Shown: piece after piece, positions 7,772 to 14,828 of the stretch
Layout of the letters: each line of letters opens with the position of its first letter
Position numbering within the stretch: position 1 is the stretch's first letter
NCBI GenBank assembly: GCA_002352425.1
Contig: DEIK01000062.1
Coordinates: forward strand, 1 to 31,956
Origin: Rhodobacteraceae bacterium UBA2776
GTDB taxonomy: Bacteria > Pseudomonadota > Alphaproteobacteria > Rhodobacterales > Rhodobacteraceae
DNA length: 31,956 nt
Reading direction: 5' to 3'
Notes under the pieces: generated by a model
Told to the model about the DNA's origin: nothing
Databases searched by the model: none
The model's input: only the letters and a program-made list of their open reading frames with translations
Translations under genes and position numbers: made by a program

Positions 7772-8929
7772 GTGAAATACGATGTGATTGTGGTCGGTGG
7801 CGGCATCATTGGTGTGATGTGCGCGTATGAATTGGTGAAATCCGGACAAAAGGTCCTGCTGCTGGAGCGCGGCAAAATCGCCCAAGGCACCACCGCGAAT
7901 TCCTTTGCATGGGCCAATGCCACCAGCAAAACAACAGACCAAGCCTATCATGATCTGAATGCGGCAGGGCTGGAGGGGTATCATGCTTTGCTGGCCGAAT
8001 TCGGGGCCGAGGCACTTGGCATCAAATCCGGCGGCTCGTTGCAGATTGCCGAACCCGCAGATGCCGCGGGTTTACAATCCCTGCGGGATCAGGCCGCCGC
8101 ACTCGCCGCCTTTGGCCACGCAGCGCGCTGGATCGAAACGAGCGAACTGCGCGCGCTGGAGCCGAACCTGGCCTTCCCGGCTGATGCCCAAGCCCTGTTC
8201 GCCGCCGATGACCTCTGCATTGACGCGCCACGTTTCACCCGTTTCATATCAGACCGAATCCGTCAACACGGTGGAGAGATCCGCGAGAATTGCGCAGCCC
8301 TTGCCTTGCAAGCCGATGACGAGGGCGTGGTGACGGGGTTGACCTGCGACCAAGGTGATCTAACGGCCGCCAATGTTTTGGTCACCTCAGGTCCTGACAT
8401 CAACGCCAGCCTTGCCAAACTGACCGGCTATGACGGTTTTCACAGCGGGTTTCCGATGGGGCGCGTACCGGGTTTGTTGCTGACCACCCCCGCCGTTGCA
8501 CCGGGCCTTTTGGGCCGTCTGGTCTATGGCGCGTCCTCAAATGAGGTGCACATCCTGCCCGAATCGGGTGGCGGCATCAAAATCGGGGCCGATGATATGG
8601 ATGGCATGGTGATCGAGGACCAATCCAAGGAAAACCTTAAGCGTGTCGGTCAGCTGTTGTTGCAACGCGCCGCAAAATTGCTGCCCGCCCTTGGCACCGT
8701 TGATATCGACAGTTGCACCCTTGGTATAGGCACCCGCGCCTACCCGACCGACGGCAAAACGATCGCCGGACAAATGCCCGCTGCCAAAGGGTTTTATCTG
8801 GTCGCAACCCACAGTGGCATCACGCTGGCCCCCGCCATCGCACCGCTGATGGCCGCGTTGATTGTCACGCAGCAAATGCCTAACCCCCTCTCTCCCTTTG
8901 GGCTAGAACGCTTTCCGGGGTTTGCCTAA
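7772..8929 (+). CDS. FAD-dependent oxidoreductase of the DadA/glycine-oxidase type
   Basis: A 385-residue DAO-family flavoprotein that probably oxidises an amino acid or amine. It begins at GTG 7772 (KYDVIVVGGGIIG follows), with AGAGG five bases upstream; an in-frame TTG 28 codons earlier lacks homology-like sequence and a good binding site. The dinucleotide-binding GGGIIG is at 9-14, and the ribose-binding acidic residue lies in LLLERG. The C-terminal flavin-contacting region has FYLVATHSGITLAPA. It is somewhat shorter than classical DadA (about 410-435 residues). No membrane helix or signal peptide is evident. Substrate cannot be assigned. It is divergent from the ParB-like gene with a 181-bp gap. 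Confidence 0.85.
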   Translation: MKYDVIVVGGGIIGVMCAYELVKSGQKVLLLERGKIAQGTTANSFAWANATSKTTDQAYHDLNAAGLEGYHALLAEFGAEALGIKSGGSLQIAEPADAAGLQSLRDQAAALAAFGHAARWIETSELRALEPNLAFPADAQALFAADDLCIDAPRFTRFISDRIRQHGGEIRENCAALALQADDEGVVTGLTCDQGDLTAANVLVTSGPDINASLAKLTGYDGFHSGFPMGRVPGLLLTTPAVAPGLLGRLVYGASSNEVHILPESGGGIKIGADDMDGMVIEDQSKENLKRVGQLLLQRAAKLLPALGTVDIDSCTLGIGTRAYPTDGKTIAGQMPAAKGFYLVATHSGITLAPAIAPLMAALIVTQQMPNPLSPFGLERFPGFA

Positions 8930-9227
8930 ATCTCACTCGCTCTTTTTCTTTTAACCTGCTGTTTGCGCTTTCGCTCTTGACTGGTCTTGCCCATTTCCGC
9001 CTGTCGACACGTTTGAAGGGGCTGACAACACCGGCAGCATCAAAACTTGAGTAAACAGTGCGCTGAGCGCTGGCAGTTACAAGATTTGGCCGTTTTATGT
9101 ACGCCCTATCCCATCGCGCGCAGTGTCAAGATCGGTCGCTGTTAACCATATCTAAGTGTTTCTCTTGCTAAATACAGACAATACTGAGTATAATAAGTCA
9201 TTAACTTTTCTACTTTAAGGTGTGCCC
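8930..9227. other. Intergenic region between oxidoreductase and RTX gene
   Basis: These 298 bases contain no open frame that looks coding. They hold a small perfect palindrome GCGCTGAGCGC (9060-9070), a TTAACCAT element (9142-9149) that matches a CtrA half-site, and a good promoter at 9165-9194. No terminator with a clear T-run is visible after the oxidoreductase. Confidence 0.6.
9165..9194 (+). promoter_or_regulatory. Predicted sigma-70-type promoter of the RTX gene
   Basis: TTGCTA (9165-9170) and a perfect TATAAT (9189-9194) are 18 bp apart, 33 bp upstream of the chosen ATG. TTAACCAT at 9142-9149 lies just upstream of the -35, a position suited to an activator. Confidence 0.6.
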
Positions 9228-10076
9228 ATGCTTTTCGGTCTTGCTCTCCTCGCCGGTTTTGTCGGTTACGCCGTTGTCGATCCCTTTAATAACTTAGACT
9301 CCAGCGGCAGTGGCGCTGAATCGGATGGCGATGCGGTTTTTGACGAATCCGGCGGACAGGTTGACACCTCCAACAGTATTTTGGACGATCCAAACGCTGC
9401 TACAACCGATTCTGAAACCGGTACGGATGATCCCGAAGTTGTAACCGATGACACCGAAACAGTTGTCGATGATCCCGACGTGGTTCAAGAGGAACCCGAA
9501 ACCATCATAGCGGGCACTGAAGCCGACGACCTGATTTATGGCGGCGACGGCGACTACATTGTGAACGGCGGCGACGGCGATGATCAATTACACGGCGGAG
9601 ACGGCAGCAGTACCTTGAATGGCGAAGCAGGCAATGATCGGCTTTATGCAGGGGACGGTTTTCCTGATCAAAGCCAAAACACGTTGAACGGTGGGATGGG
9701 CGACGATGTCATTTATGGCTCCAATGAAGCTGAAAACAACCTTAATGGCGACGCCGGTGATGATTTGATCCATATACGTGGTCACGACACTGCCACTGGG
9801 GGTACAGGGGCGGACAGCTTTGCCTATAGTACCGAATATGGTGATGGCGCGCTTAGCACGATCACCGATTACAATGCTGACGAAGACCAGATTATTGTAG
9901 AGCATTTGGTAGACGAAACCGGCACTGACGGTGTTCCCGCTCCCGAAATTACCATCTCGGTTGACGGATTGAATGCGGTGATCTGTCTGGACGGCGAAGA
10001 ATGCATGGTCGTGCAGGGCGCTGCAAATAGTCTGACTGTCGAAGATATCTTGCTTAGGTCCTCACCTATCTTTTAG
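9228..10076 (+). CDS. Membrane-anchored RTX-type calcium-binding protein
   Basis: A 282-residue protein from ATG 9228, where TAAGG is seven bases upstream; the GTG at 9222 is too close to it. Residues 1-18 form one hydrophobic helix. An Asp/Glu/Thr-rich linker (~20-95) with repeated TDDxETVVDDP-like units follows. Glycine-rich nonapeptide repeats (GGDGDY, GGDGDDQLHGG, GEAGNDRLYAG, GGMGDDVIYG, GDAGDDLIH) span ~98-185. A C-terminal beta segment (GGTGADSFAYS, ITDYNADEDQI) resembles the end of serralysin-type repeat domains. RTX repeats bind calcium and fold outside the cell. Whether the N-terminal helix is an anchor or an uncleaved signal is unclear. No type I secretion genes are nearby. The gene stands alone. 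Confidence 0.85.
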   Translation: MLFGLALLAGFVGYAVVDPFNNLDSSGSGAESDGDAVFDESGGQVDTSNSILDDPNAATTDSETGTDDPEVVTDDTETVVDDPDVVQEEPETIIAGTEADDLIYGGDGDYIVNGGDGDDQLHGGDGSSTLNGEAGNDRLYAGDGFPDQSQNTLNGGMGDDVIYGSNEAENNLNGDAGDDLIHIRGHDTATGGTGADSFAYSTEYGDGALSTITDYNADEDQIIVEHLVDETGTDGVPAPEITISVDGLNAVICLDGEECMVVQGAANSLTVEDILLRSSPIF

Positions 10077-10240
10077 CCAAAGTAACGACCGTGACACTGG
10101 TGTTTAAGTGCGCTTACAAACAGGGTACTCTCAGCCCCATTTTCAACACGCCGTTTTTTTCATAAGCGTTTGCTGTGCTGCTTAGATGCAGCGGCCACAT
10201 CACATTTTCAGTGGGAAAAGGCGCGTACGATCAGCACGCC

Positions 10241-11401
10241 TTAAGACAAGGGCAATACGTCACACAGCTCCAAGCCTACGAACCGCGCCATTCTGCTCAA
10301 TTCTGCCTGTAGTTTTTTGACCCGCCCCGCGGTCCAGTCATAACCGTCTTCCAGCCAGACCTGTTTCACCACCAGCAGCCCTTTTGCGCGCTCTGCCTTC
10401 ATGTCGATCCGGCCCACAAACCGATCCCCCTCCAGTAGCGGATATACATAGTATCCCCATTTGCGTTTTGCTGCCGGTACGAAAATCTCGATCCGGTAAT
10501 CAAAGCCAAAAAGCATCGCCAACCGGTCCCGATCACGCACGGCTGGATCAAACGGGTTGACGATCCTCAACCGCGACGTCGCCCCCTCCAAGCCATTGAG
10601 CCGCGTCGCAATATCCGGCAACGCAAAACCATCGCGCCAAGCCCCGTCGCGCCCCTGAACCCGCACGGCTTGCAATTGCGCCCCACTGGCCCAGGCTCTT
10701 ACCTCAGATGCTGATACCGCGGCCCAAAACCGTTGAATGTCACCCAAAGTGCCAAACCCCAACCGCGCCAACGCCGCCCGACACAGCCAATCCACCTGAT
10801 CCGCGTCCGAATGCGCCACCTCACGATGCACATCCGGAATAACCCGCTCCGCCAGATCATAGTACTTCTTGAAGCCCGTCCGGTGCGACGTCGCCAATTC
10901 GCCCGCATACCACATCCGGTCCAACTCGATCTTATGGGGTGGCCGTTTCCACATGCCCTTTTCCCCCGCCACCTTTGTGTCAAACGCATGGGTCGACAGT
11001 GGCCCCTCCTCACGAATTCGCGCCTTGATCGCCGCCACATCTGCCTTGCTCATCCCTGTTCGGTAATAGGAACTCGCCTCCATCCGCTCGCGCTTGCGCC
11101 GAAACTGTCGCTGCCACATCGGATAAGTGTCAATCGGCAGGGCCGAGGCATCATGTGTGAAATGCTCAAACACCTGCGCCTGCGCCAGCAACGCCTCAAG
11201 CCCGCCCTCGCGATACGACTGATCACGGCTCCACAGGATATGATCATGGGCGCGCGCCACATTGCGAATGGTGTCGAGTTGAACAAAGCCGAGATCGCGA
11301 ATGACCTGCATCAGATCATCGACACCCACAGGGGCATCCGCCAATCCGGTCGAACCCAACCACAACCGCCGCGCGGCACGATTATCAATGTCTAAAATCA
11401 T
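10241..11401 (-). CDS. YcaQ/AlkX-family winged-helix DNA glycosylase
   Basis: A 386-residue protein of the HTH_42 family (formerly DUF1006), whose characterised members (E. coli YcaQ/AlkX, Streptomyces AlkZ) unhook bulky alkyl adducts and interstrand crosslinks from DNA. The catalytic signature of the YcaQ branch is Gln-Leu-Asp, seen here in LGFVQLDTIRNVARAHDHILWSR. Other typical stretches are YPLLEGDRFVGRIDMKAER and the WxW-like WKRPPHK region. I start at the ATG at 11401 (MILDIDNRAARRLWL), because the longer frame would need a TTG at 11458 and adds 19 residues without family character; no strong ribosome binding site is seen for either. It is convergent with the RTX gene and lies 85 bp from the 509-residue protein's stop. 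Confidence 0.88.
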   Translation of the reverse strand: MILDIDNRAARRLWLGSTGLADAPVGVDDLMQVIRDLGFVQLDTIRNVARAHDHILWSRDQSYREGGLEALLAQAQVFEHFTHDASALPIDTYPMWQRQFRRKRERMEASSYYRTGMSKADVAAIKARIREEGPLSTHAFDTKVAGEKGMWKRPPHKIELDRMWYAGELATSHRTGFKKYYDLAERVIPDVHREVAHSDADQVDWLCRAALARLGFGTLGDIQRFWAAVSASEVRAWASGAQLQAVRVQGRDGAWRDGFALPDIATRLNGLEGATSRLRIVNPFDPAVRDRDRLAMLFGFDYRIEIFVPAAKRKWGYYVYPLLEGDRFVGRIDMKAERAKGLLVVKQVWLEDGYDWTAGRVKKLQAELSRMARFVGLELCDVLPLS

Positions 11402-11486
11402 TGGAGCACTATGAAGGATTTCAAACGGATCGTAACCACCATTTTGCAAAAATGACAAGGGGGCGTTCTAACTCCAGAGCATTGCG

Positions 11487-13016
11487 CTAAAACCCAATCA
11501 GAAACTTGATCAGCGCCCATAATGCAGTACCACCACCGCCCACTGTCCCAACCAAGCCCAGCGCCTTATAAACATTCTTCAGCCCCTCACCCCCAAGCGC
11601 CCAAATTCTAGTCAATCGACTACCCAGCCGATACCGCGCAGGTTTGGTTTCCCCTTCGGGGTCATCCCCTGCAACAACTTCGTTAGCATCTTCGCGCATC
11701 TCATCGGCCAAATCGGCATCCGAGTTTTGTGCAACGGCCTCGGATATTTGAGCAACGACCTCGCGCTGCGCATCGTTCAACCGCTCGAACCGCCGCGCGT
11801 CACGTGCATCGGATACCTGCTTCACTTCGGGGTCAAAATTGTAAATATCATCAGCAGTGTTCTGCAAATCAATGATGGCATCGCCGACTCGATTATCATC
11901 TCGTGGCACCACACCCGCCGCCAGATGATTGCCCACATGCACAACAACCTTTTGGCAGACCTCAAACAACCGGATTGCCTGATCAGGATAGCGCTCCAAC
12001 ATGCGGGCCAGTAAATCAGCCTCTTCACCAAGTTCGGGATACTGGTTCCCCATCTTGTGCAACCCTTCAATCACATCCTCGATCCGCGCCCTTGCGTCTT
12101 CCAATGTCTGGGCAGGCAATTCACTGCGTGGCTCGGAGTGATACTGCTGATCGTAGGTAATAACATCGGCATAGGGTACGACATCCGGCGCGAATTCTTT
12201 CTCGATCTCACCAATCAAGAAATTAACCCGTGCAGCCCCCTTGTCCCATTCCTTGGGATCAATCAGCGCAATGCGTTCCAGCATGTCCCAGTTTGGCGGG
12301 TTGCCTTCCAATGCGTCGTCATACCATTTGATCCAGAACGACCAATCTACACCCACCGCCTCCCGAGTGGTTTCGTCAGAACGGGACGAACTGGCAACGA
12401 GCAGTCTTTCCTTGATCTTGGCCCAAACCTCTGCCAGCGGGTTTTTACCCCTGCCCCACAATGGCAGGCGATCTAGATTAACGCCCGAGCTGATTGCAAT
12501 GCAATCCAAGCGGAACAAATGCCAAATAAAATCGGTGGCAGGAGCATCGTTTACATCGCCATAATTTTCAAAGGCTGCATACTTTGCAGCATCGGCATTG
12601 GCGGCGTCATCGCGAGCGAAGAAGGCAAAGCCGCGAGCGTCATTGGTGGTTGCGGCAGCGCCAGGAACATGGGCGACGGCATTGTAGGTAGCGGTATAGG
12701 CGGCATCGGCAGCGCCGGTGGTGTTATTGGGCGTGGCGGCATTGGTGGCGAGAGCATAGGCTGCATCAGCGGCAGCATGCACGATAGCCGAAGCAGGTAA
12801 GGGGAGCGCGACCCCAGATATCAAATTACCACGTAAAACGGACAGGGCTGTCAATTCAGGCCTACGCCCTAGGCGGCGTCTCAATACCAGATCCCACCAA
12901 ATCGGCAATAGGCGCATCGCTACCCGATGGGCAAGCCAGGTCGACACCTCTTTCGGTTGCTCCTTCAGCCAAGCCTCTAGGCTCATTTTATCCACGATTT
13001 CTGCTATCACAACCAT
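11487..13016 (-). CDS. Uncharacterised protein with Ala-rich tract, Trp-rich module and C-terminal membrane helix
   Basis: A 509-residue protein I cannot name. Residues 11-45 form an amphipathic, basic start (MSLEAWLKEQPKEVSTW). Residues ~75-150 are strikingly alanine-rich, with AADAAY repeated. At ~160-270 a tryptophan-rich module reads WHLFRLD, WGRGKNP, DWSFWIKWYDDALEG and PKEWDKGAARVNFLIGEIE. A helical region (280-430) and a basic stretch (TKPARYRLGSRLTRIW) follow, then one C-terminal hydrophobic segment (GTVGGGGTALWALIKFLIGF). The ATG at 12986 (residue 11, with GTGGA upstream) is an equally good start. The Ala tract mirrors a repetitive GC-rich DNA stretch at ~12560-12790. No partner gene is obvious: the next minus-strand gene is the DNA glycosylase 85 bp downstream. 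Confidence 0.75.
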   Translation of the reverse strand: MVVIAEIVDKMSLEAWLKEQPKEVSTWLAHRVAMRLLPIWWDLVLRRRLGRRPELTALSVLRGNLISGVALPLPASAIVHAAADAAYALATNAATPNNTTGAADAAYTATYNAVAHVPGAAATTNDARGFAFFARDDAANADAAKYAAFENYGDVNDAPATDFIWHLFRLDCIAISSGVNLDRLPLWGRGKNPLAEVWAKIKERLLVASSSRSDETTREAVGVDWSFWIKWYDDALEGNPPNWDMLERIALIDPKEWDKGAARVNFLIGEIEKEFAPDVVPYADVITYDQQYHSEPRSELPAQTLEDARARIEDVIEGLHKMGNQYPELGEEADLLARMLERYPDQAIRLFEVCQKVVVHVGNHLAAGVVPRDDNRVGDAIIDLQNTADDIYNFDPEVKQVSDARDARRFERLNDAQREVVAQISEAVAQNSDADLADEMREDANEVVAGDDPEGETKPARYRLGSRLTRIWALGGEGLKNVYKALGLVGTVGGGGTALWALIKFLIGF

Positions 13017-13119
13017 AGGCCCACCCTGCCCTGCACCGCCCCCCTACTGCAAGTCGCATCTGCGCAAGCTCGCGGCATTAACCATTGCCCCCAAAACAAC
13101 CCCGTCCTACCGTGCCCGA

Positions 13120-14025
13120 ATGTCCAACCAGCCTCACACAGATCGCCCCCTATTGGGCATCCTTCTTATGGCCGCCTTTTGCGCGCTGGCCCCGTTCGCG
13201 GATTCCATTGCCAAGCTGTTGGGCGACAGTATTCCGGTGATCCAGATCGTCACCATCCGGTTCGCGATCCAGCTGATCATCCTGTTGCCCATCGTCCTTT
13301 TCACCCGCCGTGATTTGCGGATGTCGCCACGCACCCTTGCCATGCTGTTCCTACGCTCGATCCTGCACATCATCGGCATCGGTGCGATGTTCATGTCGTT
13401 GCTCTATCTGCCTTTGGCCGAGGCCATCGCCATCGCCTTTGTCGAACCGTTCCTCTTGCTGTTGCTGGCATGGCTGATCCTGAAAGAGCATATCGGCCCG
13501 CACCGCTTAACCGCCTGCGCCGTTGGTTTCATCGGCACCTTATTGGTGATCCAGCCCAGTTTTGCCGCGGTAGGCGGGGCAGCGTTGTTGCCGCTGGTTG
13601 TGGCCGTGGCCTTTGCCGGGTTTATGGTCGTTACACGTCATTTGGCCACGCGCGCCGACCCGATCACCCTACAGGCCGTCAGCGGAGGCATGGCGTTGGT
13701 GGTGTTGGGTTTCGTCTTGTTACTCAGCGCCCCTTTCAACATCCAATCTCTAACCCTGATCGCGCCCAACCGCCCTGATTGGGCGTTATTGGTATTGCTT
13801 GGGGCGCTTGGCACCTTGGCGCATTTGATTATGACGTGGTCGCTGAAATACGCACCCACTGCCACGTTAGCCCCTGTGCAATATCTGGAAATCCCATTCG
13901 CCACCTTTATTGGCTGGATGATTTTTGGCGATTTGCCCAACGGGCTTGCAGCGCTTGGTATCGTAATTACCGTAGCGGCAGGGCTATACATCGTCATGCG
14001 AGAGCATCGCGTGGCACAGGCCTAG
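13120..14025 (+). CDS. DMT-family (EamA) transporter
   Basis: A 301-residue inner-membrane protein with about ten hydrophobic helices arranged as two EamA repeats of five, the hallmark of drug/metabolite transporters. The first repeat begins GILLMAAFCALAPFADSIAKLLG and ends with LKEHIGPHRLTACAVGFIGTLLVI. The second contains the matching APVQYLEIPFATFIGWMIFGD. Substrate cannot be deduced; family members export amino acids, nucleosides or other metabolites. The ATG at 13120 precedes a short hydrophilic head. A TTAACCAT element lies at 13078-13085. Its TAG stop overlaps by four bases the stop of the convergent thiamine pyrophosphokinase gene. A paralogue with the same opening motif is at 29383. 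Confidence 0.9.
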   Translation: MSNQPHTDRPLLGILLMAAFCALAPFADSIAKLLGDSIPVIQIVTIRFAIQLIILLPIVLFTRRDLRMSPRTLAMLFLRSILHIIGIGAMFMSLLYLPLAEAIAIAFVEPFLLLLLAWLILKEHIGPHRLTACAVGFIGTLLVIQPSFAAVGGAALLPLVVAVAFAGFMVVTRHLATRADPITLQAVSGGMALVVLGFVLLLSAPFNIQSLTLIAPNRPDWALLVLLGALGTLAHLIMTWSLKYAPTATLAPVQYLEIPFATFIGWMIFGDLPNGLAALGIVITVAAGLYIVMREHRVAQA

Positions 14026-14681
14026 GTCAGCGCCTTGATCACCGCGCCCAGACAGCTCAGCGGCAGGATCATCAGCAGTTTTTGAGCAGAGGTTTGCATG
14101 TTAACCACATCCGCTGAGGATTCATTTGAGGTGCCAATCCTGCCGTCCGGTGCCAATTCCAAGTCCTGAAATGACCACCGTAGCCCAGTCATGCTGACGC
14201 GACACGGCGCGAGCGGGAACAGCGACACTCGCGTGCCAATTGGCAACTCCAACCGGATTTCTGGTGGCAACAAAAAACACAGGTCGACCTCGCCCAGCAC
14301 AATGCAGCGTTTGTCAGGGTATTGCGTCAGCGCATTATAGGCCGCAAGCTCGTGATCCAACCGCCGCCCAGTGAACCCAACCGCCAGGATATAAGACGCA
14401 TTGATGTTGCGCAGGCATTTGTGAAAATCGGTGCTGTCTTGCTCGGATATGCGATGCAGGCGCTCGGGCGGGATATGGGCTATAGTATCTGCATTAACCG
14501 AATCAAAATCGCCAATAACCGCCTTTGGCATATGGCCCAAACGCAAAGCCACCCGCGCGCCACCATCCGCGGCCACCAGATTCGGCGCAAAACCTAACGC
14601 AAGGTCAACCGCGCTGTTTTTCACCTGACTGCCACCAAGCAGCGTAATAGGGCCATTTGTGTCAACAATAGGTGTTTTCAC
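14022..14681 (-). CDS. Thiamine pyrophosphokinase (thiamine diphosphokinase)
   Basis: It transfers pyrophosphate from ATP to thiamine, making thiamine diphosphate directly, as expected in organisms that salvage thiamine. Family motifs are VAADGGARVALRLG, AVIGDFDSV, EQDSTDFHKCL and AVGFTGRRLDHELAAYNAL. I choose the GTG complement of 14679-14681, giving 219 residues, the family's usual size. The frame continues open to an ATG at 14759, but those 26 extra codons are AT-rich and read like a divergent promoter region. AAGG lies about 12 bases before the GTG, slightly far. No TPP riboswitch-like sequence was seen upstream. The gene is divergent from the acidic repeat protein and shares CTAG with the convergent transporter. 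Confidence 0.88.
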   Translation of the reverse strand: MKTPIVDTNGPITLLGGSQVKNSAVDLALGFAPNLVAADGGARVALRLGHMPKAVIGDFDSVNADTIAHIPPERLHRISEQDSTDFHKCLRNINASYILAVGFTGRRLDHELAAYNALTQYPDKRCIVLGEVDLCFLLPPEIRLELPIGTRVSLFPLAPCRVSMTGLRWSFQDLELAPDGRIGTSNESSADVVNMQTSAQKLLMILPLSCLGAVIKALT

Positions 14682-14828
14682 GGTGATTAAATGCCTTTTA
14701 GGAAAAATTGCCACAATTTTGTCATGAATTAATACCAGAAAATTCCCTGTTTTGTTCATGAAATAGAACCATTCATTGGTAAATATAGGCCAATAAGAAA
14801 AGAAACGATATAGAAAGTGAGCAGGCCA

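Noticed and set aside
10077..10240. Run of seven T residues near 10154-10160 considered as a terminator for the RTX gene
   Set aside because: No convincing GC stem precedes the T-run; only a short CACGCCG flank is present.
12519..12800. A glycine/isoleucine-rich open frame on the plus strand
   Set aside because: It is the complement of the Ala-rich tract of the 509-residue protein; the repeats in the real gene produce the apparent low-complexity protein.
14682..14759. Longer N-terminus for thiamine pyrophosphokinase
   Set aside because: The 26 additional codons are AT-rich, encode a Lys/Ile-rich segment absent from the family and would fill the divergent promoter region.
14682..14828. Possible TPP riboswitch near the thiamine gene
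   Set aside because: No CUGAGA or ACCUGA-type conserved core is visible on either strand, and this kinase class is not usually riboswitch controlled.
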